Shown here one piece after another: positions 43,901 through 54,610 of a stretch of DNA of 64,000 bases (positions are counted from its first letter, which is position 1; each line of letters opens with the position of its first letter). Position numbers and translations under genes: made by a program. Location of the stretch: contig NSJX01000001.1 of the NCBI GenBank assembly GCA_002286715.1, positions 249,835 through 313,834 on the forward strand. The letters are read 5' to 3'. The notes under the pieces are model-generated. The model was not told the origin of the DNA. It did not search any database and was given only the letters and a program-made list of their open reading frames with translations. The DNA is from Dentipellis sp. KUC8613. Lineage: Eukaryota; Basidiomycota; Agaricomycetes; Russulales; Hericiaceae.

Positions 43901-46900
43901 GACGACCGAGATCGTCGTCCTCCGCGAGCTCATCTGGAAGCTCGCCGGCATCGAGCCGCTCCCGAGCCTCTCGGACTCGCAGATCGCCGCCATGGCGGGC
44001 GGCCCGACGCTGCGCATCGAGGCCGTCGCGTCCGCCACCCGCGGCGCGCGCCTCGATCCCAGCGAGGTGTTCAAGGGCCCGCAGAGGCTCGGCAAGGCGC
44101 TCCTCGACTCGTCGCTGGCACTGCCCCTCCTTATCCAGGTGGCGCAGCAGCGGCAGTCTGCGGTGTATCAGACGGCGGACGCGCACCTGAAGTCGATCGC
44201 GAGTTTGTACGACACGGTAAGCGTTTCTTGTCGTGTTATGTGTTGCACAGCGAGCTGATACGTGGGTCTAGACGCATGGGGTTTTGTTGCAATATCTGGA
44301 ATTGTTGAACACGCCGGCTGTGATTCCTTCGTCGGAGTACGCGGAGAAAGTCGTGCCGTCGCTCGCCGATCTTGGCGAATTGTACGGTATTGGCGCTCCC
44401 ATCTGCATGCAAATAATGCGACCGATATGGCACTCTACTCTTCTCGTAGGTCTTCATACTCGCCATTGGATTGTATCTTTCACTGACCAATCTATGCAGA
44501 AAGCGGCACTGGCGAAGGAAGAGCAGGACCGCCTCGCGGGCATGGAGACAGAAAAGCGACTGAAGGCTGCTCTTGCTGCAAAGCGCGACCCTAGTAGTAG
44601 CACCTCGCGGATTGCGTCGCCGGCTGCCGGTGAGACTAACGGGCACGCGGCAGAATCTGCCGAAGCGACGCCTGGTACGCAGGACGTGAAGCCTGCTGAG
44701 GATGTCGTGATGGAGAATGCAGCTACGCCGGTGCAGCCTGAGAGTCCATGGGTACCGCAGATCGAGGCGCTCTTTGAGGACGTGAAGAAGATCGCGCCGC
44801 AAGAGGCTTTCGATATTATTGGGTACGTTTCACGCTCATGCGCACATATACTGTCTAATACCACCTCTTTCAGGCCTGGCTTCTACTTGACGTTCTGGCA
44901 GCTCTCCACCTACGACCTCTCGCCTCCAGCATCCAAGTACGACGAAGAATGCGCCGCCCTCCGCGCGCTCAGCCGACAGGAGGACTCGAAGTACATTTCC
45001 GCGGATCGCTCCTCAGACAGGACGCGGCGCCAGGGCGCCTACGTCCACCGCTCGCGCCGCGACCGCTACAATCAGTTCGTGGACACGCTCTCGCGCGAGC
45101 TCAAGGAGCAGACGGTCTCGCGCATGTACACGATCAAGCGGCTCAACAAGGAGAAGGCGCATTGGTTCACCCATAGCACCAAAGCGGCGTTGCTGTCGTC
45201 CGCCATCATCGAGCATTGCATCCAGCCCCGCTGTTTGTTGTCGCCTATGGACGCCGATTTCTGCGCGCAGTTTATCAAGGTCATACATACTCTGGGGACA
45301 CCGGGCTTTAGCACTTTGATGGTATACGACAAGGTACGGCATGCGTTCATACTTGGCTTGCATTTGACTCAAATATGGTGTAGTTGTTGGGTGATCACGT
45401 CAAGACCGTCGTTTTCTCGTGCAGCGAGTATGAGGCGCGCAACTATGGTACGCGTACCACTCTTCATCAAACTTACCCAGCTCAACTTCTGGTTCAGGTC
45501 GCTTCCTCCTTGGCATCCTTACCGACTTGTACAAGTGGTACCAGGACGAACAGGTCTATATGCAGGACAACCGAGTGAAGGCCAGCGGGAAGGCCGTTTG
45601 GCTGCCCGGATTTCAGCGTCAATGGACATTCAAGGAGAATATCGAGCCTTCAGCTATCCTATCTTGGTCCAACTTCCAGCAGGTCGTGAAGAAATGGCAC
45701 CGCAAGCTGTTCAAGGTATGAGATCCACATGCACTACGGCAGGGCCGGTCTCATCGTTGCCGCTTCAGTCTCTCGCAGAGTGCATCGCCGCGGGCGAGTT
45801 CATGCACGTCTACAACGCGATCATCGTCCTGAAGGAGATCCTTCCGGTGTTCCCGCTCTCGAACGTCGTCGAAGCGGCCGGAACGCACTTGAATGCTGTC
45901 CTGGATCACTTCATGAAGAAAGAAGAACGTGGAGACCTGAAGATTTTGGGCAGAGCGTACGTGTCGGTTAGTTCATGTGATAACAGGATGTTGACAAATT
46001 GCAATAGGTACCACGCGAGTCTGCTCAAGAGGGAACCATACTGGGCCGCTCCAAAGAGCGCGATCTCCAAGGTACGATGGGATCTGTTTCGTAGGTTCTT
46101 TCTTTTGTTCTGACCATGGGTTCTTGAAGCCCGGCACCGCCACCTCCATCGCATCGCCTCGTCCGGGGTCTTCATCTCCGGCGCCTACTGCTACCGACAG
46201 ACCACGGAGCGGTGCGCCCTCGAACGGACCACCGGCCGCAGCCGCAGCTCAGGTCGACAAACCCCGCAATACCCCTAGTTCGACGCCATCCGCGCCCCGC
46301 GCACAGCTGGGTGCAGCGAATGGCAATGGATCGGCACCCGGACACACATCCACGAAATTGGCCATGAACAGGTACGTCATGTTCCTGTGGATTTCTTCGC
46401 CGTGCCTTAGATCCCATCGTCTTTCAGCATACCGCGTCCGGAAGTGGTGAAGAGAGTACGGACGGAGCCAAGAGCACCAACGCCCACACAGCCCACCGCA
46501 AATGGCAAACCCGGCGAAACGCCCATGGACGTCGACTCCGGCACCAACGCGCAGTCCACCGAGTCGCGTCTCCCAGCAAAGGACGCGCTCGCTGCCGCAA
46601 GCGCACTGCGTCCTAGCCCGCGCCCGGCCGGTGGAGCACCGAGTCCACGCCCGGACACCCCGGGCGCCTCTCAGATCCGCAAATCTGTGCCATCGCGCCC
46701 GCACACGCCGACGCTGTCTGTGTCCACGAACCCGCCGCCCAGCAGCAAGCCACCGCCACAGTCGCCGCGGAGCCACCGGGCGCCGGACATGCAGCAGCAG
46801 AAGATGCCGCCGCCGTCCGTGCCCAGTCAAACGGGCGCCGCGCAGGGCTTCCGGGAGGGCGCGAAGCAGGCCGTTGGGCGCAAAGACGAAGACGACGGAC

Positions 46901-48439
46901 GAGAACGCGAGCGAGAACGAGAACGAGAACGAGAACGAGAACGAGAACGAGAACGCGGGCACCGGGTGCCGCCAAGCGAGCCCCGTCATCCGAGCAGCAC
47001 TTCGCGGGCACCATCACCATCGACGCGCCGCCGCTCGCAGTCACCGCCGACAAGACCTGGGACGCGGAACCACAGCAGCGAGAGCCGACGGTCGCGTTCT
47101 GACCGCGGAGACGGCGATCGTGTGGATGAGAAGCGGGGTGACCGAGAGAGCAAAGACGGAAGAAGTGCCGAGCGCAGGGAGGCCTCCTCGCATAGGAGTG
47201 ACCGACGGGAGCGCACGAGCACACGCGAGAGCGAACGTGACCGCGACAAGGACCGCGGACGGGACCGACACGGAGACCGCGAGCGTGACCGGGACCGGGA
47301 CCGCGAACGTGAGCGCGACAGGGAGCCCAGGGACCGCGAGCGCGAACGGGAGAGGGACAGAGGAGAGCGCGAGCGCGAGCGTGGCGACAGACACCGAAGG
47401 GACGAGAAAGACCGCGACCGCGACGGCAGGAAGGAGCGCGAGGCCGCGAGTCGGGGCGTGCCTGCTGCGGCCGACGACCGCTCGGTACCAGGCCGACCAG
47501 ACCCATCGCGCCACCGCACCAGCGGGCAGACGCAAGATGACGGTCTTGGGAAGCGAAGACGGCCGGTGGACGACGAGGTGCGTGTTTACGCGTTTTTGGC
47601 TTTCGTTCTTCGGCTGATGTGCGCCTTTCTAGCCGGACCGAGCGTCGAAGCGAAGCACGCGCGAAAAGGGCCACCGCGAAGAGCGCAGCCGCAGGTCCTC
47701 TGAGAAAGACCACGAGCGGCCGCGCGAGGAGCGATCCGACCGTCGCCGACGGGAGCGCGATGTCCCAGACGGGAGCGCGCCCTCGGACAAGGTACGCACA
47801 TTCACCATTCCCATCGCTCGGGGACTGTAGCTGACGATCGTGCGCACGCAGGCGGGCGAGAAACGTATTCCCGAGGGTCCTTCGTCTGGCAAGGCGCTCC
47901 CACCGACAACGCCGTCGGCCCCGCGCGCGATGTCCTCTAGCGAGATGCTGCGTGGCGGGAAGGCCGAGACACGGGAACGCGAGCGTGGGCAGAATGGGAC
48001 GCAGGATGCGCCGGCAACACCGCAGGTACCGCAGGAGTCCAGTAGTACCAGTGGCAGCTTGCGGTCGCGGATAGGTGAACGCGAGGCTCCGCCGTCTTCG
48101 CGGACTCCTCAGGCTCCGGGCACTTACAGTGCGCCTGTGGATCGGGACCGCGAGCGAGGGCGCTCGGAGGAAGACCGGGATGGCGGTAGAAAACGGACTG
48201 CGTCTGGTGCGTGCCTCGCTTCTTCATATGTCCCGCCTTGTGTACTTATGCGATCTTGTGAACTCGCAGAGCGCGAGAAGGATACACCTGGAGATAGTGG
48301 TACGGATGCGACCGTGCCCCCGAAGCGGCCGCGCATCAACCGCAACAGGTATCCCACCCAAGCCCCACCGCATGCGCTTGCGCGCAAGTTGCTGCCCATC
48401 GACCACCAGGCGAGCGAGCGTGCTGCGAGGAAGGATTAG
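41000..48439 (+). CDS. THO2: THO complex subunit 2 (THO2/THOC2)
   Basis: Nineteen exons, starting 41000-41064 and 41120-41522 and ending 47852-48206 and 48270-48439; summed length 6444 nt, 2147 aa. THO couples transcription to mRNA packaging and export in the nucleus. Diagnostic stretches: QSGVLDPGVCRERLDLLLVA, KFNLLREQSEGFSKLI, IGYFDLDPNRALDVILDVF, FVYFFPNWADRVPVCIKLND, HPVRHFWFKILRIYLLPALP, EIWNIIRQFETTVRWRLYGE, FFRNAVNQIMAYDNLAGVV and YKWYQDEQVY with WHRKLFKSLAECIAAGEFMH. The C-terminal third (from about residue 1450) is disordered: Pro/Ser-rich, then Arg-Glu and Arg-Asp dipeptide runs, ending PPKRPRINRNRYP. Every exon junction agrees in phase. The intron 46072-46129 ends in AAG. It lies next to the divergent GH105-like gene; tRNA-Leu lies downstream on the other strand. 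Confidence 0.94.
46901..46956 (+). repeat. GAGAAC hexanucleotide tandem repeat in THO2
   Basis: The sequence GAGAAC or close variants is repeated about nine times. In the THO2 frame it encodes an Arg-Glu run. A 6-nt unit cannot shift the frame, so length changes would only alter the tail. Confidence 0.9.
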
Positions 48440-48837
48440 TGTGTGAAGTCGAGACCGAGGTCGCGTCGTGTGCGATGTTTGTTGTTTCTGTCGTGCCGTA
48501 TTGTGTTTGTAGCATAGTATCTGCCTCGTTGTGTGCGTGGTATTGGTGCATATCATAGTTGGTTTTTGGGTCGTTGTACTCCCCTCTGCGATATTCTGGC
48601 GTGTGCCCTCGAAGTATTTGAAGACTCGGAAGCTTGACTCTTCGATCTTGATCTGGTGTTCATTCATGCATGTGCATGCATGCTGGCAACGGAACCAATC
48701 ATTCCATTCCACGATATTGCTCATCAATATGTAATTTAATTCTTTGCATTTCGTCCCCCATCTCCTCCCCCCTTCCATGCTCAGCTCCTCTCCCTCCTTT
48801 TCCTTTTTACCGTTTTTCTGCAACAACAAAAACGTGT
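48440..48837. other. Gap between THO2 and tRNA-Leu
   Basis: THO2 3' flank on the plus strand and 3' flank of the tRNA on the minus strand. T-rich tracts near 48800 (TCCTTTTTACCGTTTTTC) read as A runs on the tRNA strand. No gene is recognised. Confidence 0.4.
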
Positions 48838-48963
48838 TGACGAGAGTGGGATTCGAACCCACGCCCTGTCGGACCAGATTACGTAAGCTACGCAACTGAG
48901 CACCCAATGAATGCTGGTCGCTTGACCTTAGTCTGGCGCCTTAGACCGCTCGGCCATCTCGCC
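48838..48963 (-). tRNA. tRNA-Leu(AAG) with a 46-nt intron
   Basis: The 5' arm GGCGAGA (48963-48957) pairs with TCTCGTC at 48845-48839. The D-arm GCC...GGC holds AGCGGTCTAA. The anticodon stem is CCAGA/TCTGG with anticodon AAG at 48927-48929. The T-arm is GTGGG TTCGAAT CCCAC. The variable arm is long, as expected for class II leucine tRNAs. The anticodon 3' half-stem is displaced by 46 nt (48880-48925), one base 3' of the anticodon, the canonical tRNA intron position. Intron length is at the long side. Confidence 0.93.
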
Positions 48964-49642
48964 ATGTAGACACGGGCACCGGAGCACCCCAGGCGCCCGG
49001 GGTGGTCCGCGGGGTCAAAGATAACACTAGACTGACTAGTTCGTGCTTTCATTTCTTCAGTATGCGCGTGCGGCAGTCCCGTATGGACAATTTGTAGTGG
49101 GAAGCCTCGTGCGCCTTCCATTGCTTGCGAGGCGAGACGGGGAGGAATGTACGGCAAGTCCATGCTCTAGTTCTCTTCCATATTTCATACTAGTACGGCC
49201 CTCATATAATCCCATGCTACATGTTGCACGCGTACGCGAAATCGATAGACACAGGAATGGTGTCATTATATTCATCCGCGTTCATTACAGCTGTCGAAAC
49301 GTTTGAGATGAAACCTTCCTGGCGGTACGTAAATACCGCGTGCGAGGATTCGCAATTCGACCAGGTGGACGGGAGGATATGTTCGTACGGGGGTACATGC
49401 TACAATCCATTAACAACGCTTTAACTATATACAAGGCATGGTGCTATTGTCAGTTGATGATGCAATGCTGCTGTTGAAACATGGAGATGAGATAGATGGG
49501 ATGAAATAATGATAGATGGATAATATGCGCGTCCGTCCGTCCGTCCGTCTGTGGTCGATGCGGGCGATGCCTATCGGATGCATGTGGTGGGGTGCGAGTT
49601 GAATCGGAGGCGGCGAGTTGAATCGCAGGGCGCGCGGCGCAC
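48964..49642. other. Gap, no gene seen
   Basis: Upstream flank of the tRNA gene and 3' flank of GTP cyclohydrolase I. A short CGTC repeat (CGTCCGTCCGTCCGTC) lies near 49530. No coding region is supported. Confidence 0.45.
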
Positions 49643-50743
49643 CTAGCGGCCCTTGATAAGCGTGAGGAACTCTTCGCGCGTCTTCTGCTGCGTGCGGAAG
49701 CAGCCGAGCATGCACGACGTGACGGTGATCGCGCCGGGCTTCTGGACGCCGCGCATCGTCATGCACATATGTCTGCGGAGAGGCGTGAGCAAGGGGCACG
49801 GGCACGGGCGCAGGGCGGGGCGGAGGCTCACGTTGCCTCCATCACGACCGCGACGCCGCGGGGCTTGATGGCCTCCTGGACGCAGATGGCGATCTGGCGC
49901 GTCAGGCGCTCCTGCACTTGGAGCCGGCGGCTGAACGTCTCGGCGACGCGCGCGAGCTTCGATATGCCGAGGACGAGCTTGTTCGGGATGTACGCGATCG
50001 CGACCTGTGCGTGGACATGAGCATGCGGGACAAAGATGTGCGCGTAGACCGACCTTGCCAGTAAAGGGGACGAGATGGTGCTCGCAGAGGCTCGAGATGT
50101 CGATGTCGCGCACGAGCACCATCTCATCGTGGTCCTCTGCAAAAACAGCATCATTGATCACGTCTGCGGAACATTACCTTTCAGCGGCACGAAACACGCA
50201 GAGACGGACAGACGGCGAGCACCTGCGAGGCGTTCTTCGTAGCCTTTTGTCATCCACATCAACGCCTTTGCGTAGCGCTCGGGCGTGCGCAGGAGGCCCT
50301 CGCGGTCGGGGTCCTCACCGATGCATTCGAGCACAGTGCGCACCGCGCCTGCGAGCCGCTGCTCGCGCGCGGCCATTTCGGTCGGTGTCGCGTTCAGACG
50401 CGACACAGTCGATTTTGCTGCAGGGGTGCGTGAGAAAGAGGCGAGGAGGAGGCGGGGACGGCGTACCGGGCCACCCCAGTCCATGGACGTCTGGGAGGGG
50501 GCTGGCTGCATCGCCTGGGTGGGAGGCCGGAGAGGAGACGCCTGAGGCCGGGCGGAAGCCGTAGCCTTCGCGGGCGAGCGAGGCCAAAGCGGCCTTGGCG
50601 GGTGTGGGGGCGACGATGGCGGGGACGTCGGGGTCGTGCTTGGGGTCGTCGGTGGTGTCGGCGTCGGTGTCGTCGACGGCGAGGGAGCGGACGCCGTCGA
50701 GGAGGCGTTGGTGGTATTGATCGTCGGTGTCAGCGAGGGACAT
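49643..50743 (-). CDS. FOL2: GTP cyclohydrolase I
   Basis: Five exons: 50467-50743, 50223-50417, 50054-50163, 49832-50004, 49643-49772; 294 aa. It converts GTP to 7,8-dihydroneopterin triphosphate, the first step to folate and pterins. An N-terminal extension of about 95 variable residues is followed by the catalytic core. Core motifs: [76 protein letters not shown] (zinc and active-site CEHH), [40 protein letters not shown] and TSCMLGCFR. Zinc ligands are the Cys and His of CEHH and a later Cys. The second intron uses donor GTGCTC at 50222, chosen because it joins RLA to DVINDAVF. It diverges from the ABC transporter gene. Confidence 0.95.
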
Positions 50744-51182
50744 GGTGGAGAAAAGGGAGATGGCCTAAAAAGGCAAGGTGTAAGGGAGAGCAAGTTGTTG
50801 TTGCTGTGGACCACCGCTTCCGGAGATTTGAAGGAGGACCGCAATATCAGACCGAGTGAGTCGGTTTATGTCTCCCACATACGTTCCGCGCCGCTTCCCC
50901 AGAACGCACATGCCTTTTGGGTCGGATGCGCAGGCGCAGGCAGGGGAGCCTCTCTGGCTATCTCCATGGCTGCAATCGCACCGATGATGTCTCGGACTTG
51001 TGCGACTCCATCCACCCGGTTAAATGAATCCTTTTGCGCTCCCGCTTTTAGGGAAGTTTCATACCGACCAAACATCCCTTCTTGACAGGGCCCAGCACAG
51101 CTTATTTTTTCCAGATGACCGACCCCTCTTATAGCCCTCCGGATGCTGCGTCTCTCCCGACGCATCAGCCCCGTCTCTCACG
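50744..51182. promoter_or_regulatory. Shared divergent promoter region (FOL2 / ABC transporter)
   Basis: A 439-bp gap between two outward-facing start codons. No recognisable gene and no specific site claimed. Confidence 0.45.
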
Positions 51183-54121
51183 ATGAGCTCACTCTTCCTC
51201 CTTCGCCAGATTTTGTTGTACGACCTCTGGATGCCCTTTACAGACTCTTGCGTCCCCGACGGCCCATCTAAGGTTGCGCCACAGCAGCCCGAGTCGCTCT
51301 ATGAGGCATGGCTTGCCTCCCGCAGCCTTTCTAACCAAAACACAGACAGCAGTCTCCCCGCTGGCGCCAAGCGTCCTGTCACGCGCACCAATCTCAGGCT
51401 TGCGCGTCGGATTGCCACCTTGTGTCTTCCTCAGATGCAGAAGTTGTTCTGGGATGCCCATCCTTTCCGAACAATAGCAGTCATCTTGGTCAGCTTAATA
51501 CGGGGTGCCTTCCCTGTATTTAAAGGCTATTCTCACGCGCTCATTATCAACGAAGTAAGTTTCCAGGGTTACTGGTGTCGCCCTTTGCTCACTCCCCAAG
51601 AGGTCCAAAATCTGCTCTTCTCAGAACACTTTACATGGTCGCGTCTTGTGCGCCTCCTGGGCACAGAGCTCCTCAGGGCCACGGCGGAGAAGATTCTAGA
51701 CTCCTTTGCGTAAGAACCCCTTCTGCCGTTTTAGACTCGCCGATCACTTACCTACTGACGATCCCAGGACCGAGAACGAGCAACTCGTGCAGAGCTCTGC
51801 GCGCTTTGTTGTCGAGTACCAGCAGATGGAACAACGCGTGCGCCTTGACGTACCCACGATGTCAGATCCCATCATCCGCGATCTCGTCACCGAGTCAGAC
51901 GTTTTCGTCTCATCCTTCCAAGGAATGGGCGGCTTCAGCCTGCTCTCGCCTTTTGACTTTGTCCGCGTCTTCACTCTTCTCTCGGAGCTTATCTCGCACG
52001 TCTTTGTTCTCTCCTCGCTAACCTACGGACCACTTTCCGTGATCACCTTAATTTTCTCTCTCATTTCTTCTGCATACCCCTTCGTCCACTCTTACTTCCT
52101 CCCCTACCGATTTAATTACGACCCCTCAGGCTATGGCGAGCAGGAGATGCGCCATGCCGAAAAGCAGGAGCAGATGCGGCAGCTCTCCGTCAGCGAGTCA
52201 CATCGCCCGGAGGTCATGCTCTTCGGGCTCGGACCTTGGATCCTCGACAGCTGGGCTTCGTCGCGCAAATTCGCACTAGGGCTCCAATCACAACCAGGAC
52301 CGTCAAAATTCGGCCTCTCCCAGCTCCTTAGCCACATCAACGTCGCCGAGCTAATCACGACGGCCCAAAACGTCCGCAGCCTTTGCCTACCATTTCACCG
52401 ATGCACGCGTGATGCGCTAACGCCCGCCCTTCACAGATCCCGTTCGTTCTGATGCTGAGGACATCACCTTCGCTCGGCTCACTTGCCTTGTACCGCAATT
52501 CGGTCCAGTCCGTCGTATACACCGCCAACAACCTCTTCCTCACCGCCCAAATGGCCATACAAGGCATATTTCTGATGGGCGCCTTCTGCGCTGCCATGGA
52601 GGTCGAGCCCGCGCTGTGTCCAAAAAAGGAGTGCGAGGTCCGCTACGAGTCGCAGAACGGCGGCATGAAAATCGAGGCGCGGTGCGTCGTATTTACGCTC
52701 ACGAGCGGGGCCTCTGATGCTGATTGCGCCGCGCACCGTCTTCGTCGTCACAGAAATCTGTCTTATACCTATCCAGGCTGCGTCGAACCGGCACTGAGGA
52801 ACATCAATCTCACTCTTGAGGCAGGAGAAACCCTCGCGCTCGTCGGCTACAACGGCTCCGGTGCGTCCCTCCCATCTCACTCGTCCATCACCGCATGACC
52901 GCTCACGCACCCCCGACAGGAAAATCGACACTCGCGAAGATACTCCTGCGCATCCTCGATTTTTCCACGGGCGCGCTGTGCATCAACGGCACGGACGTGC
53001 GCGCATACGACCCCGCCGCGCTGCACCGCGCGTCTGCCGCCGTATTCCAGGGCTTCGCGCGCTACGCAGGCTCCGTCGCGGATAACGTCGGCGTCGGGTG
53101 CGTGCACGACATGCGGCAGCCTGCGGCGCTGCGCCGGGCGGTGCGCCTCGCGGAGAGCGAGCACATCGTCGACCGGCTGCCGCGCGGGATCCACACGCGC
53201 CTCGATGCGGGCGACCCCGCGTACGCCCCGCTGCAGACGCAGGCACTCGCACAGACCCAGGGGGACGCGAAGGACAGGCCCGCGTGGATGCCGCATGGCC
53301 TGTCGGGCGGCGAGGTGCGTGTTTGCCTTTAGCCTTTTTGTTGTTTGATGCGGTGCTCATGCACGCACCCGCAACGTTGCTCCTGCAGTGGCAGCGCATC
53401 GCCCTCGCGCGCGCGTTCATGCGCGCGGATCGCCCTGAAGTCGACCTTCTCCTCTTCGACGAGCCTGTGAGCCTGTCACCTCTCCCCCTATTCTTGTCGT
53501 GTGCGGACCTTGCTGATGTGCGGTAATGCAGACGTCCTCGCTGGACGCGCATGCGCAGCACAAGATTTTCGAGACGATAGACACGCTCGCGCGCGCGCCC
53601 GACGGTGCAAAGCGGCGGACGGTCGTGTTCGTCACCCATCGCCTCGCGACTGCCCGGCGCGCGGACAAAATTGCCATGATGGAGCGCGGGGTACGTGTTT
53701 TCTCCTGACTCCTCCCATCCTGTGTCCCATCTCTCGTCTACTATGTTCCCCGTTCCATTTTTATTCGAACCATCTTCCGCCTTCGATCCGCGCTTCACCT
53801 CCCTTCTTTTCTCGCACCTTATTTCGCTCTCCGCCTTCTTCTGTCTTCTGTTCTCCTCGTCCCCGTCTCCGCTCCCACATGCCCGGCCTCCCTGGCACTA
53901 AGCACCCCATCAGCACTTGCTCCGTCCCTTCTTTATCTCTTACTTATCCTGCCCTGCTTTGTTCCGTCCTTCTTCTTCCGCCCTAGTGCCCACAAAGGCA
54001 AAAACCAACCCAATCACGCTGATCGCGATTATCTTTCTAGACGATCACCGAGTTCGGCACGCACGACGAGCTCCTGCGGCTCGATGGCTCCTACGCCGCG
54101 CTCTATCGGGCATCCGTGTAG
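51183..54121 (+). CDS. ABC transporter with one nucleotide-binding domain
   Basis: Nine exons: 51183-51554, 51603-51709, 51768-52371, 52437-52681, 52754-52860, 52920-53314, 53389-53466, 53532-53690, 54041-54121; 715 aa. The N-terminal two thirds hold hydrophobic helices (IAVILVSLIRGAFPVF; SELISHVFVLSSLTYGPLSV; IQGIFLMGAFCAAM), a weakly conserved membrane part. The NBD is complete: A-loop region LSYTYPG, Walker A GYNGSGKST (about 474-482), VFQGFARYAGSVADNV for the Q-loop, signature LSGGE (606-610), Walker B LLLFDEP, D-loop SSLD and H-loop VTHR (671-673). An extra loop TQALAQTQGD precedes the signature. Length fits a half-transporter that dimerises; substrate unknown. The last intron (350 nt) is about six times longer than the rest. 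The 48-nt first intron is in frame and could also be read through. Confidence 0.88.
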
Positions 54122-54610
54122 CATCCTCGTCCCACTTCCGCTCATGTATGTACATGTACCACTTCCACCACCGCACGACCGTCGGAGACTCCCGAAGCCC
54201 CAAGTCTCAAAGCCCGCCTGTACATTAGATCCGCAGGCTCTATCGCCGCTATAGCCTACCCATGACCCCGTCCTGCTGCATGTACATGTACATGTACCCG
54301 TACCCGTACTGTATCACCAAACATGTATGTATTACCGCTACATGGAGTCGAGTCGTGCTTCGCTAGATACATACATATACACCATTACCACACCGTACAC
54401 ACACATAAACACATCATACATCTACCCCGTACGCCTAAATGAACACCCACCCACCCACCCACTCACCCACTCATCCGTAATCGCTATTGCTATACCACAG
54501 CCATCTAGTACACCGTATCCCCATGCAGGCCCGCCCAATCACCACGCTCTTTCCCGCTCGTGTCGTCATTGCCTCATGCGAGTCATGTCCTCGGCGAGCG
54601 CGCTGTCACA
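54122..54610. other. Convergent 3' gap (ABC transporter / PHO81)
   Basis: Low-complexity sequence: TGTACATGTACATGTACCCG near 54280, CCCACCCACCCACTCACCC near 54455. No gene is seen. Confidence 0.45.

Noticed and set aside
46613..47713. 366-codon minus-strand and 371-codon plus-strand alternate frames inside THO2
   Set aside because: They arise from the Arg-rich repetitive region; the THO2 frame fits upstream and downstream exons in phase.
48888..49163. 91-codon minus-strand frame overlapping the tRNA
   Set aside because: It overlaps the mature tRNA-Leu 5' half and has no protein-like features.
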